In this document: one piece after another, positions 61,349 through 64,000 of the stretch | How the letters are laid out: every line of letters begins with the position of its first letter | How positions within the stretch are numbered: position 1 is the first letter of the stretch | Origin: an uncultured Pelagibacteraceae bacterium | Lineage (GTDB): Bacteria > Pseudomonadota > Alphaproteobacteria > Pelagibacterales > Pelagibacteraceae | Assembly: GCA_902633585.1 (NCBI GenBank) | Contig: CACPGZ010000001.1 | Span: 1-64,000, forward strand | Reading direction: 5' to 3' | Length of the DNA: 64,000 bases | Made by a program: the position numbers and the translations under genes | The notes under the pieces: generated by a model | What the model saw: only the letters and a program-made list of their open reading frames with translations | Databases searched by the model: none | Told to the model about the DNA's origin: nothing

Positions 61349-63853
61349 ATGATATTTAAATACGCTTTAAGAGACCTGAAAAGGAATTATAAAAAAATTT
61401 CAAGTATTATTGTAACACTATTTATTAGTCTTTTTGTGTTAAGTGCAATTTTTACAATTGAGGACAGTTTAAAAAAAGAATTAAATAATAATGCTAGAGC
61501 ATTACTTGGAGGAGACTTTGAAATTGATTATAATCGTAATCAAGGAAATTTAGATTTAATAAATAAAGTCGAAGAATTCGCAACTGTCTCCCGGATGATT
61601 GAGTTTAGTACAATGCTTTCAACAACCAATCGTGAAAAAAATAAATCTTTATTTACTAGAATAAAAACAGTTGATAAAAAATATCCTCTTTACGGTGAGA
61701 TTGTTTATGAGCCTGCGGGAGCTTTTGAACGGATGCACAATGAACCAAAAACAATTTTAATTAATGAAAGTTTATCAAAAAATCTTAAAATTAAAATTAA
61801 TGAAATTGTAAATATTCAAGATCAAGAATTTACAGTTATTGGTAAAGTAAATTCTGTTCCAGATGTTAGTGGGTTTGTGGCTTTTGGTGATTGGGCTTTA
61901 GCAAGCGAACAAACTTTGAATATTTTGAAATTAAATGGAATTGGTAGTTTTTTAAATTATGAGTACAAAGTAAAATTTAACCAATATAAAGACTCAGATA
62001 TTTTTGAAAAAAAAATTGAAGAAATTTTTAAGGACGATCAAAAAGTAAAGCTTAGATATCCTGAAAACTCCGCCAGTGGATTGAAGCAAATTATTAATAA
62101 TTTTTCACAGTTTTTGTCACTCGTATCAATTAGTGCAATGTTAATTGCTGGAATTGGAATTTCTAATACTTTCTTATCTTTCATTAACCAAAACAATATG
62201 TCTATAGCAGTAAGAAAGGCTGTTGGTTTTTATTCCGGAAATATTAAAAAACTTTATTATCTTCAGTTATTTATATTATTACTCATCATCAGCATTTGTG
62301 CATATATAGCTAGTTTCGTTGCTGTACCTATTGCAAATAAATATTTATCTGATGGCATTGGATTAAAAATTTATCCAGCTATTTCTTATATTAACCTTAT
62401 TAAAATATTTTTGATAGGTTTATTGGTATTAGTCATTTTTTCTATTCCAACTATTAGCTCGATTGATCAAGTTAAAGCATCAAATTTATTTCGAAATGTA
62501 TTTCAAAATTTACAATTTTATTATTCAAAAAAATTAATTGTTTTAAGCATTTTTCTGCTATCAATCTTAATATTATTATTTACTTTTAGATCTGAAAATC
62601 CTGGTTATAGCCTTAGTTATTTTGGAGCATTTTTTATTTGTTTGATTGTGTTTTTTTTACTATCAAAATTTATAATTTTTTCTCTTAAAAAATTTAAAAT
62701 AAACTCAGGTATCTCTTTAAAATTATCTATAAAAAATATAACTCAAACAAAAAGTATTACACCTATTACAATTATGTCTCTTGGTTTAGGTGTTACTTTA
62801 CTATTAACTTTAGCTCTAGTTGGAACAAACTTTCAAAGAGAAATAGCAAAGTCAATTCCTGATATTGCTCCAGATTATTTCTTTGTAGGTATTCAAAATG
62901 AAGATAGAGAGAAATTTGAGAAAAATATTTTGTTAATGGATCCTGACGCAAATATTGAAATTGTACCAATGGTTTCTTCGGGCATTATCAAAATTAACGG
63001 TATAAATCCAAATACGTATATTAATAGTGATAATGATAGTTATTGGGTCATTGAAAGTGAAAGAAGATCATCGTGGTCAAAAAACGTACCTGAGGACAAT
63101 CTAATTGTAAAAGGTCAGTGGTGGGATTTATCTAAACCTAAAAAACTTCAAATATCGTTAGACGCAAAAGTAGCTAAAGATTTTAATATTAATCTGGGCG
63201 ATATATTTACTTTAAATATTTATGGCAGGGAAATAAATGGTGAAGTAGTTAATTTTAGAGAGGTTGATTACAGAGATCTTAACATAAATTTTGCAATGCT
63301 ATTTAATCCTGAGTTTGCAATGAAGATTCCACATGAGTACTTGGCAACTACAAAGTTTAAAAATTTAGACAAATTTAACGAAATAGAAATGCTTAAAGTT
63401 TTTCCAAGTTTATCAATGATAAAAATTGCAGATTATTTAAATAAAGTGACATCTATTTTAAATAAAGTTTTTATAGCTGTTATATTAATTTCAGCAGTAA
63501 CAATCGTTATTGGTTTAATAGTGATCTCGAGTGCAATAATTGTACAAGGAAAAATGAAAGAATATCAAAATTTAATTTTTAAAATTTTAGGATTTTCAAA
63601 AAAAGAAATTGTTTTTTCATCTTTAATTGAATTTTTAATCATTTTTAAATCAGTAATATTAATTGCAGTATTTTTTTCAGTTTTTGGCTCAAAATTTATT
63701 ATTGAAAATATATTTGAATTAGCATGGCAATTTGATTTTAAAGTTTTAATATACCTTTGTATTTCTATTGGATTAACTACATTAATTTTAATTTTATTAA
63801 CTAATTTAAAATATTTAAATCCTAAAGTTTACCCACTTATAAGAAATCAATAA
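61349..63853 (+). CDS. ybbP: FtsX-domain permease, YbbP-like
   Basis: 834 aa from ATG 61349 (MIFKYALRDLKRN), preferred over earlier starts that overlap the ATPase. Layout: helix 1 near 22-43, a periplasmic domain to about 245, then a helix group (LVSISAMLIAGIGISNTFLSFINQN), a central pair, a second periplasmic domain and a final FtsX helix triplet (ILISAVTIVIGLIVISSAI near 715). Two FtsX domains as in YbbP. Substrate unknown, perhaps lipids given tesA. Confidence 0.9.
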   Translation: MIFKYALRDLKRNYKKISSIIVTLFISLFVLSAIFTIEDSLKKELNNNARALLGGDFEIDYNRNQGNLDLINKVEEFATVSRMIEFSTMLSTTNREKNKSLFTRIKTVDKKYPLYGEIVYEPAGAFERMHNEPKTILINESLSKNLKIKINEIVNIQDQEFTVIGKVNSVPDVSGFVAFGDWALASEQTLNILKLNGIGSFLNYEYKVKFNQYKDSDIFEKKIEEIFKDDQKVKLRYPENSASGLKQIINNFSQFLSLVSISAMLIAGIGISNTFLSFINQNNMSIAVRKAVGFYSGNIKKLYYLQLFILLLIISICAYIASFVAVPIANKYLSDGIGLKIYPAISYINLIKIFLIGLLVLVIFSIPTISSIDQVKASNLFRNVFQNLQFYYSKKLIVLSIFLLSILILLFTFRSENPGYSLSYFGAFFICLIVFFLLSKFIIFSLKKFKINSGISLKLSIKNITQTKSITPITIMSLGLGVTLLLTLALVGTNFQREIAKSIPDIAPDYFFVGIQNEDREKFEKNILLMDPDANIEIVPMVSSGIIKINGINPNTYINSDNDSYWVIESERRSSWSKNVPEDNLIVKGQWWDLSKPKKLQISLDAKVAKDFNINLGDIFTLNIYGREINGEVVNFREVDYRDLNINFAMLFNPEFAMKIPHEYLATTKFKNLDKFNEIEMLKVFPSLSMIKIADYLNKVTSILNKVFIAVILISAVTIVIGLIVISSAIIVQGKMKEYQNLIFKILGFSKKEIVFSSLIEFLIIFKSVILIAVFFSVFGSKFIIENIFELAWQFDFKVLIYLCISIGLTTLILILLTNLKYLNPKVYPLIRNQ

Positions 63854-63916
63854 TCAAATCGCCTAAAATAAAGTAAAAATATAAATTTTTTATTTAACTG
63901 TAAATTAAATAACTTT

Positions 63917-64000
63917 TTATTTTTTTATAATTTCATACTCAAAATTTTGAGAATTTTCATTTACCTGTAGTAGCTTTGCACCATTTTTACTATGAAATTT
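63917..64000 (-). CDS. C-terminus of a minus-strand gene running off the right edge
   Basis: 27 codons are open from the window edge to a TAA at 63917-63919, ending QNFEYEIIKK. The mixed polar composition looks coding but is too short to identify. About 60 bases separate it from the convergent ybbP gene; I see no hairpin there. Confidence 0.4.
   Translation of the reverse strand, partial: KFHSKNGAKLLQVNENSQNFEYEIIKK

Overview
The window looks like a stretch of a SAR11-type alphaproteobacterium (Pelagibacterales, Candidatus Pelagibacter and relatives). It is very AT-rich, genes abut or overlap by a few bases, proteins are rich in Lys/Ile/Asn, and there is an aprB-aprA set with its own membrane protein, amtB, xsc/suyAB and many very short membrane proteins. 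I saw no rRNA, tRNA, CRISPR array, transposase or integrase. This lineage call is inference from composition and gene content.

Layout. 1-3.1 kb: end of a TerC-like membrane gene, an SDR dehydrogenase, an M23 peptidase, a hydratase-family enzyme and two tiny membrane peptides, all on the + strand. 3.1-5.9 kb: an accessory patch. A structured leader and a 63-aa ORF are followed by four same-orientation copies of an 18-bp element with core ACAGAACGCCCCTT. The copies separate small blocks of unrecognised minus-strand genes and a small outer-membrane protein, and most blocks carry short tandem repeats beside the element. The last copy touches the sodB stop codon. I regard this as a tandem array of small insertions and as the best candidate here for something undescribed. 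6.5-12.1 kb: organosulfonate module, with xsc divergent from suyAB, then a YeiH-type transporter convergent with a TauE/SafE exporter. 12.1-15.1 kb: a small secreted protein and three coiled-coil proteins, two of them paralogous, the middle one with a zinc ribbon.

15.2-40.2 kb: a large surface-polysaccharide locus. It holds a PPP phosphatase, a WcaJ-like initiating phosphotransferase, a Wzz/BY-kinase, a 1722-residue FecR plus Ig-like repeat protein, two O-antigen polymerase/ligase-like proteins, Wza, a Wzx-like flippase, a GT2 and three GT4-type glycosyltransferases, an Alg13/Alg14-type pair, a nucleotidyltransferase split by a frameshift in a homopolymer, an acyltransferase, a P-loop kinase, a methyltransferase and galE.

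40.3-44.0 kb: an aprM-aprB-aprA operon ending in an unrecognised 116-aa gene, with a perfect inverted repeat and a 41-aa membrane peptide downstream. 44.1-49.4 kb: a minus-strand run metC - MFS transporter - pabB - pabA - pabC - HIT. 49.4-55.95 kb: mixed housekeeping genes (mnmA, DUF3553, cysQ, recX, an ABA4-like protein, a DsbA-family isomerase, rhodanese, bcp) with several tiny proteins. 55.95-64 kb: amtB, hup, rseP, an MBL-fold hydrolase, and tesA divergent from an ATPase/permease pair (YbbA/YbbP type).

How the genes fit together. Xsc and SuyAB both release sulfite from organosulfonates. The TauE-type protein, and perhaps the YeiH-type protein, can export sulfur oxyanions, and AprAB can oxidise sulfite to APS. 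CysQ, MetC and MnmA handle other sulfur steps. This sulfite-handling picture is inference from gene families and proximity. The polysaccharide locus contains initiation, chain extension, flipping, polymerisation, length control and export functions, so a Wzx/Wzy-type surface glycan is the simplest reading.
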